64,000 nucleotides of DNA, from NCBI GenBank assembly GCA_022482815.1, contig JAKVOM010000001.1:992001-1056000 (forward strand). Reading direction: 5' to 3'. Position 1 is the stretch's first letter, and each line of letters begins with the position of its first letter. The notes beneath the pieces are model-generated. The model was not told the DNA's origin. It saw only the letters and a list, made by a program, of their open reading frames with translations, and ran no database searches. This document shows positions 16,240 through 25,349 of the stretch, one piece after another. Position numbers and translations under genes: made by a program. This stretch comes from Acidaminococcus sp. (GTDB lineage Bacteria > Bacillota > Negativicutes > Acidaminococcales > Acidaminococcaceae).

Positions 16240-17370
16240 ATGAAACAGGCAATTGTCAAGAAAACGATGGCCGCTCTCCTGGCCATGTCTTTTACAATGA
16301 GCTTTATTACGACAGGCTGCAGTTCTGCCGGTAAGGCTAAAACAGAAAATACTCAGCCGTCAAAAGAAGTTGCACAGCAGCAGGAACAGATGCAGCAGGC
16401 AGAAAAGAAGATGAGCGCAGCCCGTAATACAGCTATCGTGCAGGCAGCTAAAAAAGTAGGACCCGCTGTTGTCGGTATTACTAATAAAGCCCTGGTTCGG
16501 GATTATTTTAACCGTACCCAGATGGTAGAAAAGGGATCTGGTTCCGGTGTTATTTACAGCAAGGACGGGCTCATCGCTACGAATAACCATGTGGTGGAGG
16601 GTGCTCAGGAAATCGTTGTCAGCCTGTCCGACGGGACGACCTACAATGGGAAAGTACTGGGCCGTGACTCGACGACCGACCTGGCCGTAGTAAAAATCGA
16701 TGCCAAGGAACCGCTCACGGTCGCAGAATTTGGCGATTCCGATTCACTTATGGTCGGCGAACCGGCCATCGCTATCGGCAACCCGCTCGGCATGGAATTC
16801 CGTGGTACCGTTACTGCCGGCGTAATCAGTGCATTGAACCGTTCTGTGGATGTAGGCGAGCGTCGTTTCAAACTGATTCAGACGGACGCAGCCATCAACC
16901 CCGGTAACTCCGGCGGGGCGCTTGTTAACGCAGATGGTCAGGTCATTGGCATCAACAGTGCCAAGATTGCGGCAAGCGGTGTAGAAGGCATTGGATTTGC
17001 CATTCCTATCAACGAAGCTAAACCAATCTTGGAAGAGCTGGCCAAGAATGGCCGTGTCGCTCGTCCTTATCTGGGAGTCAGCCTGATCGATGAAGATACG
17101 GCAAGACGTTTCGGTATCGGGCTTGACCTGAGAGGTGGACTCTTTGTAGCCAAATTGTTTCAGAATGGTCCTGCCTACAAGGCTGGTATCAGACCTAATG
17201 ACATTATTACAAAGTTTAATGGCAAAGCTGTCAAGTCTGTGGCCGATTTGAGAGAAGCTTTGAATGAATGCAAGATTGGTCAGCAGGTGTCGGTTACGGT
17301 ACTGCGTGGTGATACGGAAACTGATATTACGGTGACGCTGACTGAAATGCCAAGGACTACCAATGATTAA
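16240..17370 (+). CDS. htrA: HtrA/DegP-like serine protease with PDZ domain
   Basis: From ATG 16240 (AAGGAG at 16226) the protein has 376 residues. An upstream in-frame GTG at 16231 overlaps that ribosome site and is less likely. The N-terminus is a lipoprotein-like signal ending in TTGC (Cys27), followed by a Gln/Lys-rich linker (33-62). The trypsin-like domain carries His117 (NNHVV), Asp147 (TTDLAVV) and Ser224 (GNSGG). One PDZ domain (about 275-370) completes it. HtrA proteins degrade or refold misfolded exported proteins. The stop overlaps the rlmH start by eight bases, so the two are translationally coupled. Confidence 0.92.
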   Translation: MKQAIVKKTMAALLAMSFTMSFITTGCSSAGKAKTENTQPSKEVAQQQEQMQQAEKKMSAARNTAIVQAAKKVGPAVVGITNKALVRDYFNRTQMVEKGSGSGVIYSKDGLIATNNHVVEGAQEIVVSLSDGTTYNGKVLGRDSTTDLAVVKIDAKEPLTVAEFGDSDSLMVGEPAIAIGNPLGMEFRGTVTAGVISALNRSVDVGERRFKLIQTDAAINPGNSGGALVNADGQVIGINSAKIAASGVEGIGFAIPINEAKPILEELAKNGRVARPYLGVSLIDEDTARRFGIGLDLRGGLFVAKLFQNGPAYKAGIRPNDIITKFNGKAVKSVADLREALNECKIGQQVSVTVLRGDTETDITVTLTEMPRTTND

Positions 17371-17845
17371 GATTACGCTTGCCTGTGTCGGCAAGCTGAA
17401 AGAAGATTATTTAAAAGCCGCGGAAGCGGAATTTCGGAAGCGCCTGGGAGCTTACTGCCAGCTTGAAATTTCTGTGATTAATGAAGAGAAGATGCCTGAC
17501 AATGCGTCTCCCGCAGAGGCGCAGCAGATTCTCCGCAAGGAAACGGAGCGGCTGCTCAAAATCATTCCCGACCATTCTTACGTGATTTTGCTTGATCTTA
17601 AGGGTAAGGAGATTACTTCTCCGGCGCTTGCGGAAAAAATGGAGTCACTGATGGTAGGCGGCGTCAGTCATCTGACGTTCGTCATCGGAGGACCTTTCGG
17701 ATATACGGATGAACTGAGAAAAAGGGCCGATTTTCGCTGGTCCTTTTCTCCGCTCACCTTTACCCATCAAATGATTCGGATTCTCTTGTTGGAACAGATT
17801 TATCGGGCCTTCAAGATTATGCGAAAAGAAAAATATCATCATTGA
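17363..17845 (+). CDS. rlmH: 23S rRNA (pseudouridine-1915 N3) methyltransferase RlmH
   Basis: The 160-residue SPOUT-class methyltransferase is full length. The family signature is present: ITLACVGKLKE at the start, LLDLKG near 76-81 and the SAM-binding FVIGGPFGY at 106-114. SFSPLTFTHQMIRILLLEQIYRA follows, including the conserved C-terminal knot residues, and the protein ends KYHH. RlmH methylates m3-pseudouridine 1915 in helix 69 of 23S rRNA on 70S ribosomes. It overlaps htrA and is followed at once by the PHP gene. Confidence 0.95.
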   Translation: MIKITLACVGKLKEDYLKAAEAEFRKRLGAYCQLEISVINEEKMPDNASPAEAQQILRKETERLLKIIPDHSYVILLDLKGKEITSPALAEKMESLMVGGVSHLTFVIGGPFGYTDELRKRADFRWSFSPLTFTHQMIRILLLEQIYRAFKIMRKEKYHH

Positions 17846-17859
17846 GGATGGCAAAAGTT

Positions 17860-18672
17860 ATGGAAAAACGCGTTGACCTGCATATTCATACCGTTGCTTC
17901 TGACGGCAGCTGGACACCGGAACAAGCCGTGACGGCTGCCGCGAAAGCAGGGCTTGGCCTGATGGCTATTACGGATCATGATTCGGTTGCCAGCGTGGCG
18001 CGTGCACAGGAAGCAGCCCGGAGGGAAGGAATTCAGTGCAGGACCGGTGTTGAAATCTGCAGCACATTTCGCGGTCATTGTTTTCACATTTTGGGCTATG
18101 ACTTTGATGTGGAAAATAAGCATTTGCTGGAACACCTGGCTTATAACACGAAGCTCCTCGATGACTGCGATGACGCTGCCATAGGCACTCTTGCCCAGGA
18201 AGGGTGGCCGGTATCCGTGGAGGAATACCGCGCCTATCAGTACGACCCGGCAAGAGGGGGCTTTAAAGCCTTATGTTATCTGGTCGACAAAGGGCTCTGC
18301 AAAGACGTAAAGGACTTCTTTTCCCGTATCTTTGTCAAGGAACGGGGTCTTGATTTTCCGACCTTTCCGACTATCGAGGAAACGGTTGCCGTGATTCATG
18401 AGGCCGGAGGCAAGGCACTTCTTGCGCATCCGGCCAGTCATTTTCATGGGCCGGGCCTTCAGGAGACGTTAAGGGAAGTCGGGGGAAAATCCCTGGATGG
18501 GTTTGAGTGCTATCACACGGCGCATAATGCGGAAGACACAGCAGCTCTTGTCGAGTACTGCCGGAGCCACCATAAACTGATCAGCGGCGGCAGTGACTGC
18601 CATGGCCGTTTTGTGGACGGCCGCATCATTGGTAAGCCTGTGGTATATGAAAATCAGATAAAGCTGAGCTGA
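17860..18672 (+). CDS. PHP-domain metal-dependent phosphoesterase
   Basis: A PHP-family protein of 270 residues from ATG 17860 (TTG 17842 and ATG 17848 are alternative in-frame starts closer to the rlmH stop). Metal ligands appear in order: DLHIHTVASDGS, ITDHDSV, GVEIC, LAHPA and SGGSDCHG. This set matches the stand-alone PHP proteins of the YciV/RnaA type, which act on nucleoside 3',5'-bisphosphates or short RNA 5' ends. The exact substrate is not certain from sequence. It is the last gene of the walJ operon. No obvious hairpin terminator was seen immediately downstream. Confidence 0.8.
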   Translation: MEKRVDLHIHTVASDGSWTPEQAVTAAAKAGLGLMAITDHDSVASVARAQEAARREGIQCRTGVEICSTFRGHCFHILGYDFDVENKHLLEHLAYNTKLLDDCDDAAIGTLAQEGWPVSVEEYRAYQYDPARGGFKALCYLVDKGLCKDVKDFFSRIFVKERGLDFPTFPTIEETVAVIHEAGGKALLAHPASHFHGPGLQETLREVGGKSLDGFECYHTAHNAEDTAALVEYCRSHHKLISGGSDCHGRFVDGRIIGKPVVYENQIKLS

Positions 18673-18856
18673 AGGGCTGTCGTACCAATTTGAATCTGTG
18701 CGAGAATTTATCCTCATGGCAGCATGACGGCCGTCTGCTGTTTTATCTTAAAATGTGCGCGGCATACTAGATGCGGCAGATCAATTTATCTATTGCTTTG
18801 TGTGAAATTTGTGTGAAATAGTGCCTGCATATGATACAATGAAAAGAGTACATAGA

Positions 18857-18892
18857 GCCGAAAAACGCACCTTGTTTAAAGGCGCGTTTTCC
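18857..18892 (+). promoter_or_regulatory. Leader hairpin upstream of the DUF362 gene
   Basis: AAAACGC..CCTT-gtttA-AAGG..GCGTTTT forms a terminator-like hairpin between a likely promoter (TACAAT near 18835) and the ATG at 18924. It is followed by CCTTTATTT. It could be an attenuator; no known riboswitch was recognised. Confidence 0.4.
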
Positions 18893-18923
18893 TTTATTTC
18901 AACATGGTACGGAGGGGATAACT

Positions 18924-20048
18924 ATGGAAAAAGCAAAAGTATATATGACGGATTTTCGTGTTCCCGTGGGAACCAGTCTGCCTCAGAAACTGCAGAAGCT
19001 GTGCCGCTTTGCCGGCATGAAGAATATTGATTTTGAAGGAAAATTCACGGCCATCAAGATGCATTTTGGAGAATTGGGCAACCTGGCGTCCCTGCGTCCG
19101 CAGTATGTAAAAGCGGTTGCTGACCTTGTCAAGGAATTTGGGGGCATGCCTTTCCTGACAGACTGCAATACCCTTTATCCGGGCAGCCGTAAAAATGCAC
19201 TGGACCATTTATACTGCGCGGCCATGAACGGCTATAATATGACAACAACCGGCTGCCAGATTATCATCGGCGACGGCCTGCGCGGTACTGATGAAGTGGA
19301 AGTCCCCGTAAAGGGCGGGGAATACATCAAGACAGCCAAAATCGGGCGTGCTGTCATGGACGCTGATGTATTTATCAGTCTGGCTCATTTCAAGGGACAT
19401 GAAGCGACTGGCTTCGGCGGTGCCATTAAAAATATCGGTATGGGCTGTGGGAGCCGTGCCGGCAAGATGGAGCAGCATTCTTCCGGAAAACCCGTTGTAG
19501 ATGAATCCAAGTGCCGTGGCTGCCGCCGCTGCGCCAAGGAATGCGGTTCCGACGCCATCAGTTATATCAATAACAAAGCGCATATCGACGAAAATCTCTG
19601 CAAGGGCTGCGGCCGCTGTATCGGCGCTTGTGCATTTGATGCCATCAGCAATGTGCAGTGGGACGCCAACGAACAGCTGGACCGCAAGATGGCTGAATAT
19701 GCCAAGGCGGTTTGTGACGGACGGCCTTGCTTCTATATCAATCTGATTGTCGACGTATCCCCGAACTGTGACTGCCATGGTGAAAATGATGCCCCGATTC
19801 TGCCGAATATCGGCATGTTTGCTTCTTTTGATCCGGTGGCACTGGATCAGGCCTGTGCCGATGCCTGCCTGAAAGCTTCTCCGCTGCCAAACAGTCAGCT
19901 TTCTGACAACCTGGCAAAACCGGATTGGAAGTGCCATCATGATCATTTCCTTGACAGCAACCCGCGGATTGATTGGCAGACTACCTTGGAGCATGCCGAA
20001 AAGATTGGACTTGGCACCCGTCAATATGAATTAGTTGTTATGAAATAA
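18924..20048 (+). CDS. DUF362 protein with 2x[4Fe-4S] ferredoxin domain
   Basis: The 374-residue protein has a DUF362 core (about 1-190 and 245-350) with KMHFGELGN near 46-54 and a Gly/His-rich HFKGHEATGFGGAIKN at about 155-170. Inserted in it is a bacterial-type ferredoxin module with two CxxCxxCxxxC sets (Cys197/200/203/207 and 226/229/232/236). Proteins of this build are widespread in anaerobes, and their reaction is unknown; an electron-transfer or Fe-S related role is assumed. GGAGGGG precedes the ATG. citC follows after 12 bases, so the two are co-transcribed. Confidence 0.8.
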   Translation: MEKAKVYMTDFRVPVGTSLPQKLQKLCRFAGMKNIDFEGKFTAIKMHFGELGNLASLRPQYVKAVADLVKEFGGMPFLTDCNTLYPGSRKNALDHLYCAAMNGYNMTTTGCQIIIGDGLRGTDEVEVPVKGGEYIKTAKIGRAVMDADVFISLAHFKGHEATGFGGAIKNIGMGCGSRAGKMEQHSSGKPVVDESKCRGCRRCAKECGSDAISYINNKAHIDENLCKGCGRCIGACAFDAISNVQWDANEQLDRKMAEYAKAVCDGRPCFYINLIVDVSPNCDCHGENDAPILPNIGMFASFDPVALDQACADACLKASPLPNSQLSDNLAKPDWKCHHDHFLDSNPRIDWQTTLEHAEKIGLGTRQYELVVMK

Positions 20049-20060
20049 GAGGAGCAGAGT

Positions 20061-21110
20061 ATGTCAGATTATCAGATCAGTCCGGTCTATCCGGGCGACA
20101 AACGCACTATGGAACAAGTCGAGGCGCTGCTGCACCAGGAAGGAATCCGGCTTGATCCGAACTTGGACTATACCTGCGTTATGTTTGACGAAGATTATAA
20201 TGCGATTGCCACGGGAAGCTGCTTTGGAAATACGCTGCGCTGCTTTGCAGTCAGCCATGAGCACCAGGGCGAAGCACTCATGAATGAAATCGTATCTCAT
20301 CTGATTCAGTACGAATACGACCGCGGGTACGTTCGTCTTTTCCTCTACACCAAATGTTCTTCTGCTAAGTTTTTCCGGGATCTGGGATTCCATGAAGTAG
20401 CACGGGTCGAAGGCCAGGTTGTTTTCATGGAAAAGGAAAAAGATGGCTTTGAGCACTATCTGGAAAATCTGGAATCCCAAAAGGTGTCCGGAGCCCGCAT
20501 TGCTGCCATTGTCATGAACGCCAACCCATTTACCCTGGGACACCGTTATCTCGTGGAAACGGCGGCCCGGGAAAATGACTGGGTGCATCTTTTCATGGTC
20601 AGCGAAGATGCCAGCTTATTTCCGTATGCCGTGCGCAAAAAATTGATCCTGGAAGGTACGGCGGATTTGAAGAATCTGGTCTACCACGACAGTGGTCCCT
20701 ATATCATCAGCAATGCTACGTTCCCAAGCTATTTCCAGAAGGACGACATGGCTGTCATTGAAAGTCACGCTAACCTGGATTTAGCCGTGTTTGTGCAAAT
20801 CGCGGCACGACTTGGCATTTCCGTGCGTTACGTCGGCGAGGAACCGACCAGTACTGTGACAAAACGATATAACGAAATTATGGCACAGAGACTGCCGGAG
20901 GCAGGTATTGCCTGCCGCATTATTGCGCGTAATCAGACGGTCAATGGAGAAATCGTCAGTGCATCGACGGTCCGAAAAGCTATCCATGACGATGACTGGG
21001 AGACGGTGAAGCAAATGGTTCCTGAAACGACCTGGAACTTCCTCCGGAGCGAGGAGGCTAAGCCGATTATCGCAAAGATTAAAAAAACAACAGACGTCGT
21101 GCATTATTAA
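20061..21110 (+). CDS. citC: [Citrate (pro-3S)-lyase] ligase CitC
   Basis: This 349-residue protein has an N-terminal GNAT-like domain (about 1-130) and a C-terminal nucleotidyltransferase domain. The latter opens with NANPFTLGHRYL (about 153-164, with the TxGH signature) and ends with a cytidylyltransferase-like ISASTVR element (SASTVRK near 301). CitC acetylates the phosphoribosyl-dephospho-CoA arm of the citrate lyase acyl carrier protein using ATP and acetate. No citD, citE, citF, citX or citG is present in the window, so the partner genes must lie elsewhere or the enzyme serves another thiol carrier. GAGGAG precedes the ATG. Confidence 0.85.
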   Translation: MSDYQISPVYPGDKRTMEQVEALLHQEGIRLDPNLDYTCVMFDEDYNAIATGSCFGNTLRCFAVSHEHQGEALMNEIVSHLIQYEYDRGYVRLFLYTKCSSAKFFRDLGFHEVARVEGQVVFMEKEKDGFEHYLENLESQKVSGARIAAIVMNANPFTLGHRYLVETAARENDWVHLFMVSEDASLFPYAVRKKLILEGTADLKNLVYHDSGPYIISNATFPSYFQKDDMAVIESHANLDLAVFVQIAARLGISVRYVGEEPTSTVTKRYNEIMAQRLPEAGIACRIIARNQTVNGEIVSASTVRKAIHDDDWETVKQMVPETTWNFLRSEEAKPIIAKIKKTTDVVHY

Positions 21111-21137
21111 AGTTGCGGCTCGCTGCCAGCGACCAGT

Positions 21138-21405
21138 AAAAAGGGGCTGTAAAAAATAAAAAGCGCATTTGCCTTTTGGCCTATGGCATATAGCCTCGTC
21201 TGCAGCAGTGTGTGAAAGCTTTTGCTTCAAGTAAAATATGATATAAAACCTGAAATTTAGCAGTTACCCTGAATTTCAGGTTTTATTTTTATATGTTCAG
21301 AGCAAAATGCCCTGGTCATTTTGCTTCCACGGGCGGACTGCGGACGGCGGAAAGCGACAAGGGGCTGTGAAATAATGCACACGTTATTTCACAGCCCCTT
21401 CTTTT
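21138..21405 (+). repeat. Dispersed 3'-region repeat, copy R3 (complete)
   Basis: This is the best-preserved copy. The left end is AAAAAGGGGCTGTAAAAAATAAAAAGCGC, and the shared GGCATATAGCCTCGTCTGCAG block follows. The central hairpin is 21245-21260 with 21269-21284. A second foldback, CAAAATGCC..GGTCATTTTG, and GCGGACGGCGGAAAGCG come next, and the right end is a terminator hairpin whose arm repeats the left end (GGGGCTGTGAAATAA). The two ends are thus inverted repeats of each other. Confidence 0.82.
21359..21405 (+). terminator. Terminator at the end of R3 (citC unit)
   Basis: AAGGGGCTGTGAAATAA(TGCACACG)TTATTTCACAGCCCCTT, a 17-bp perfect stem followed by CTTTT. Confidence 0.85.
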
Positions 21406-21493
21406 CGCATCATAGCCAGCCGCCAGGCGAAGTGTCGCGGCTGACTGCTTTTTTGTAGGCTGTCATGTTGTCTGCTTTCTTCGAAGTGCCCTC

Positions 21494-21522
21494 TTGTAAT
21501 TTTTAAATATATTCAGTATAAT
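21494..21522 (+). promoter_or_regulatory. metK promoter
   Basis: TTGTAA (21494-21499), a 17-base spacer and a perfect TATAAT (21517-21522), about 20 bases before the SAM riboswitch. Confidence 0.75.
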
Positions 21523-21543
21523 TAGATGTCACAACTGAATATG

Positions 21544-21645
21544 CTCATCAAGAGTAGGGGAGGGAATGGCCCTGTGAACCTACAGCAACCATGGCCGTAT
21601 GACCAACGGTGCTAAATCCTGCAATGTTTTTTGTTGTGAGATGAG
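21544..21645 (+). ncRNA. SAM-I riboswitch (S box)
   Basis: The diagnostic S-box blocks appear in order: CTCATCAAGAGTAGGGGAGGG, TGGCCCTGTGAA, CAGCAACC, GGTGCTAAATCC and the closing GAGATGAG. These form the P1-P4 core that binds S-adenosylmethionine. It is followed by a terminator at 21656. High SAM should therefore stop transcription before metK. Confidence 0.95.
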
Positions 21646-21655
21646 AGTTGATAGG

Positions 21656-21684
21656 TGCTCTCATTTCGTGAGAGTATTTTTTTT
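21656..21684 (+). terminator. Riboswitch-controlled terminator before metK
   Basis: GCTCTCA-tttcg-TGAGAGT followed by eight T. The 5' arm partly repeats the riboswitch P1 3' strand (GATGAGAG), consistent with an antiterminator alternative. Confidence 0.85.
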
Positions 21685-21703
21685 GTTATCTTGAGGAGGA
21701 GCC

Positions 21704-22894
21704 ATGAAAAAATTTTTTACTTCTGAATCCGTAACAGAAGGTCATCCTGATAAAATTGCGGATCAGATTTCGGATGCCATACTGGATGCTATTCTGGAAA
21801 AAGATCCGCATGCCCGTGTGGCCTGTGAAACGCTGGTAGCTACCGGCCAAATTCATATTGTAGGCGAAATTTCTACCGACTGCTATGTCGATATCAATAA
21901 GATTGCCCGTCAGACAGTTATTGATATCGGCTATGACCGTGCAAAGTATGGTTTTGACGGCTATACCTGCGGTGTGCTCATTTCTTTGGATGAACAGTCC
22001 CCTGATATCGCTCAGGGTGTCAATGAATCCGATGAAGCTAAGCAGGGCAATAAGGATGATGAAGAACAGATTGGTGCCGGCGATCAGGGTATGATGTTTG
22101 GCTATGCAACGGATGAAACTCCGGAATACATGCCGCTGCCAATTTCTCTGGCTCATAAGCTGGCACGCCGTCTGGCTGAAGTCCGTAAGAACGGGACGCT
22201 GGATTATCTCCGCCCCGACGGCAAGACCCAGGTGACGGTCGAATACGATGATGATAAGCCTGTCCGCGTTGATACCATTGTCGTTTCTGCTCAGCACAGT
22301 GAAAGTGTTACCCAGGAACAACTGCGCAAGGACATTATCGAACAGGTTATTAAACCGATTGTGCCGGCTAACCTGCTGGATGCCAATACAAAGTACCATA
22401 TCAATCCGACGGGCCGTTTTGTTATCGGCGGACCGCAGGGTGATTCCGGTCTGACCGGCCGTAAGATTATTGTTGATACCTACGGTGGTATGGCACGTCA
22501 TGGCGGTGGTGCTTTCTCCGGCAAGGATCCTACGAAGGTTGACCGCAGTGCTGCTTATGCTGCCCGCTACGTAGCTAAAAACATCGTAGCAGCTGGTATT
22601 GCAAAGCGCTGCGAAATTCAGCTCGCTTATGCCATCGGGGTAGCTCGTCCGGTTTCTATCAGTGTCAATACTTACGGTACCGGCAAGCTCTCTGATGAAG
22701 AAATCGTTTCCCTCATTGAAAAGAACTTCTCTTTGACACCGGCAGGTATCATCAAGACCTTGAATCTGAGACGCCCGATTTACAAGCAGACTGCTGCTTA
22801 CGGGCATTTTGGCCGTACTGACATCGATCTGCCCTGGGAACATCTGGACAAGGTGGAAGTCCTGAAGGAAGCATTGAAGAAAGCACAGCATTAA
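21704..22894 (+). CDS. metK: S-adenosylmethionine synthetase
   Basis: The 396-residue enzyme is full length. It makes SAM from methionine and ATP in the cytosol. Signature motifs: [10 protein letters not shown] (12-21), [13 protein letters not shown] (about 127-139) and [19 protein letters not shown] (about 267-285). GAGGAGGAG lies just before ATG. It is controlled by the SAM-I riboswitch upstream, giving product feedback. priA begins one base after the stop, so the two are probably transcribed together. Confidence 0.97.
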   Translation: MKKFFTSESVTEGHPDKIADQISDAILDAILEKDPHARVACETLVATGQIHIVGEISTDCYVDINKIARQTVIDIGYDRAKYGFDGYTCGVLISLDEQSPDIAQGVNESDEAKQGNKDDEEQIGAGDQGMMFGYATDETPEYMPLPISLAHKLARRLAEVRKNGTLDYLRPDGKTQVTVEYDDDKPVRVDTIVVSAQHSESVTQEQLRKDIIEQVIKPIVPANLLDANTKYHINPTGRFVIGGPQGDSGLTGRKIIVDTYGGMARHGGGAFSGKDPTKVDRSAAYAARYVAKNIVAAGIAKRCEIQLAYAIGVARPVSISVNTYGTGKLSDEEIVSLIEKNFSLTPAGIIKTLNLRRPIYKQTAAYGHFGRTDIDLPWEHLDKVEVLKEALKKAQH

Positions 22895-22895
22895 G

Positions 22896-25292
22896 ATGAA
22901 ATATGCAAAAGTAGCCATCAATCTGCCGGCAAAAAATCTTTTTCGACAGTTTACCTACCGCGTTCCTGAGACGCTGGATTTCCTGGGCGAAGGCTGGCGG
23001 GTTGTGGTTCCTTTTGGCAGACAGATGCTGGAGGGCTTTATCGTCGAGGAAGATCGGAACGTGGATTTGTCCCTGGACATCAAAGATATTGCCGATGTTA
23101 TTGGGACGCAGCCGTGGTTCGATGCGGAAATGCTCGCTACAGCGCATTGGCTGTCGCAGTATTATCTTTGTTCTTTGGCTGAAGCTTTACGGCTATTTAT
23201 TCCGGGTAAACGCACTGTAGCCGCCATCGGGCGCTACCGTGCCGTTCCCGACAAAGAGGGTCCGCTGACGGAATCGGAGCGGGCCCTCTATACGTATATT
23301 GCCATCAAGGGACCGAAAACCCGCAAAGAAATTGCCCGTCTGGATGAAGGCGAGAAGGCCTTGAAAGGACTGATTACAAAACAGTTTGTAAGCCTTGATT
23401 ATGAAGTGACCTACAAGATCAAAGAAAAGTGGGAACGTACAGTCAAAATCCTGCCGGAAGGGTACAAAGCGCTGCAGGAAGGCGGCATTCGGGGTAAGAG
23501 TCAGAAGGCAGCACTTTCACTGCTGCAAAACGGAGAAGAAACTTCGGCCCGGGACGTGGAAAAACAGGGTATTTCCGCAGCCGTGCTGCATTCGCTGATT
23601 CAAAAAGGCTGGCTCGCTGAAGGAAAGCGGCGCGTCCTGCGGGACAGTTATGACGATTGGCAGGGAACCAAGGAGACTATGACGCTTACTGAAGAACAGC
23701 AGGCCGCTGTCGACGCGGTCGAGGCAGAACGTCAGAAGCATCGGTTCCGCACTTTTTTGCTGCGTGGTGTTACGGGAAGCGGCAAGACAGAAGTGTATCT
23801 GAGGCTCACGGACAAGGTGCTGCGCGCAGGCGGGCAGGTCATGGTCCTGGTGCCGGAAATCGCGCTGACGGGACAAATCGTAAAACGTTTCAAAGCTTGG
23901 TTTGGAGATATTGTTGCCGTGGCACATTCCCGCCTTTCTGCCAGTGAACGTGCCGATGTCTGGGAGCGCATGCGCTCCGGATCGGCACGGGTTCTCATCG
24001 GAGTCCGGTCGGCTGTCTTTTGTTCTTTTCATAAGCTCGGGCTGATTATCCTCGATGAGGAACACGAGGGAACTTATAAGCAGGAGGAACGGCCGGGCTA
24101 CCATGCCCGTCTGGTGGCCCAGGTGCGGGCCAGCCACTACCAGATTCCCGTTGTGCTGGGCAGCGCTACGCCGGATCTTGAATCTTATGAAATGACCAGG
24201 CAGGGCCGATATACTGAACTTGTCATGACTCACCGCGCTCACAGCGGATCGCATCTGCCACAGGTTTCCATCGTCGATATGCGCGAGGAGCTGCAGCACG
24301 GGAATCGGTCTGTTTTTTCCGATGAGTTGCGTGAAGCTCTGGAAACGACGATAAAAAATGGGGAGCAGGCTATTATCCTGCTGAACCGCCGCGGTTTTTC
24401 CACTTTTGTCATGTGCCGTGACTGCGGGGAATCGATTCAGTGCCCGAATTGTGCTGTATCCCTGGTATACCATGCCAAACAGCAGATGCTCGTCTGTCAT
24501 TACTGCGGCCATACGGAACCTGTTCCGACTGTTTGCCCGAAATGCGGCAGCAAACGGATTCGCTTCTTCGGAACGGGGACGGAAAAGGCCGAAGCAGAGA
24601 TTGCCGCACTGTGTGAAGGAGTTAAACCTCTGCGCATGGATCAGGACTCGACGGCGCGTAAATTTTCTCACGAAAAAATTCTGCGGGCTTTCCGCAGTCA
24701 GGAATATAATGTGCTTCTTGGAACCCAGATGGTGGCAAAGGGACATGATATTCCTAATGTGACGCTTGTGGGTATCTTATCAGCCGATTCACAGCTCAAT
24801 CTGCCTGATTTTCGCAGCGGGGAACGCTGTTTTGCCCTGCTTACACAGGCAGCGGGACGGGCCGGCAGGGGTACGAAACCGGGCCGCGTCATTTTTCAGG
24901 CCTACGATGCAGACAATCCTATCCTGAAACTGGCTGCCGATCAGGATTATGTGACTTTTGCCGCACAGGAACTGGAACAAAGGAAACAGCTTCATTATCC
25001 GCCCTTCACGATGCTGCTCAAAGTCGTGGTGACAGGTAAGAATCAGGAGGAAGCTCTTGAAACAGCCCAGCGGGTTGTGAACGGCCTGCAGGCCTGGCAG
25101 TTGGAGACAAAATATGAGCTCGAAATTCTGGGCCCGTTCCCGGCTATTGTTCCGGTTATTAACCATATCTGGCGGGTAAATATCCTGCTGAAAAGCCGCA
25201 GCATGAAACCGGTGAAAGACTGGATCAGAAAGTCCGAATTCATCAATCTGCCGAATGTATATTTTGATGTGGACCCAATCAGTGTAATCTGA
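22896..25292 (+). CDS. priA: Primosomal replication-restart helicase PriA
   Basis: This 798-residue superfamily-2 helicase has a normal PriA length. It has an N-terminal DNA-binding domain (1-110) and Walker A GVTGSGKTEVYL near 290. Walker B DEEHEGTYKQE is near 390, and an eight-Cys zinc-binding region lies at about 508-550 (CRDCG, CPNC, CHYC, CPKCGS). The C-terminal helicase motif QMVAKGHD and AGRAGRG are present. PriA reloads the replisome at stalled forks. It starts one base after metK without its own strong ribosome site. A G+C hairpin terminator follows. Confidence 0.95.
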   Translation: MKYAKVAINLPAKNLFRQFTYRVPETLDFLGEGWRVVVPFGRQMLEGFIVEEDRNVDLSLDIKDIADVIGTQPWFDAEMLATAHWLSQYYLCSLAEALRLFIPGKRTVAAIGRYRAVPDKEGPLTESERALYTYIAIKGPKTRKEIARLDEGEKALKGLITKQFVSLDYEVTYKIKEKWERTVKILPEGYKALQEGGIRGKSQKAALSLLQNGEETSARDVEKQGISAAVLHSLIQKGWLAEGKRRVLRDSYDDWQGTKETMTLTEEQQAAVDAVEAERQKHRFRTFLLRGVTGSGKTEVYLRLTDKVLRAGGQVMVLVPEIALTGQIVKRFKAWFGDIVAVAHSRLSASERADVWERMRSGSARVLIGVRSAVFCSFHKLGLIILDEEHEGTYKQEERPGYHARLVAQVRASHYQIPVVLGSATPDLESYEMTRQGRYTELVMTHRAHSGSHLPQVSIVDMREELQHGNRSVFSDELREALETTIKNGEQAIILLNRRGFSTFVMCRDCGESIQCPNCAVSLVYHAKQQMLVCHYCGHTEPVPTVCPKCGSKRIRFFGTGTEKAEAEIAALCEGVKPLRMDQDSTARKFSHEKILRAFRSQEYNVLLGTQMVAKGHDIPNVTLVGILSADSQLNLPDFRSGERCFALLTQAAGRAGRGTKPGRVIFQAYDADNPILKLAADQDYVTFAAQELEQRKQLHYPPFTMLLKVVVTGKNQEEALETAQRVVNGLQAWQLETKYELEILGPFPAIVPVINHIWRVNILLKSRSMKPVKDWIRKSEFINLPNVYFDVDPISVI

Positions 25293-25332
25293 AAAACGGG
25301 GCTGCCGCATACTGCGGCGGCCCCGTTTGTGT
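25293..25332 (+). terminator. Intrinsic terminator after priA
   Basis: AACGGGGCTGCCGCA-tac-TGCGGCGGCCCCGTTTGT, beginning at the stop codon. The stem is strong but the T run is short. Confidence 0.7.
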
Positions 25333-25349
25333 ACCATAAGGCAGTTGTT

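Noticed and set aside
21686-22921. 411-codon open frame antisense to metK
   Set aside because: It is a shadow of codon bias in metK; no ribosome site, no protein-like composition, and metK is certain.
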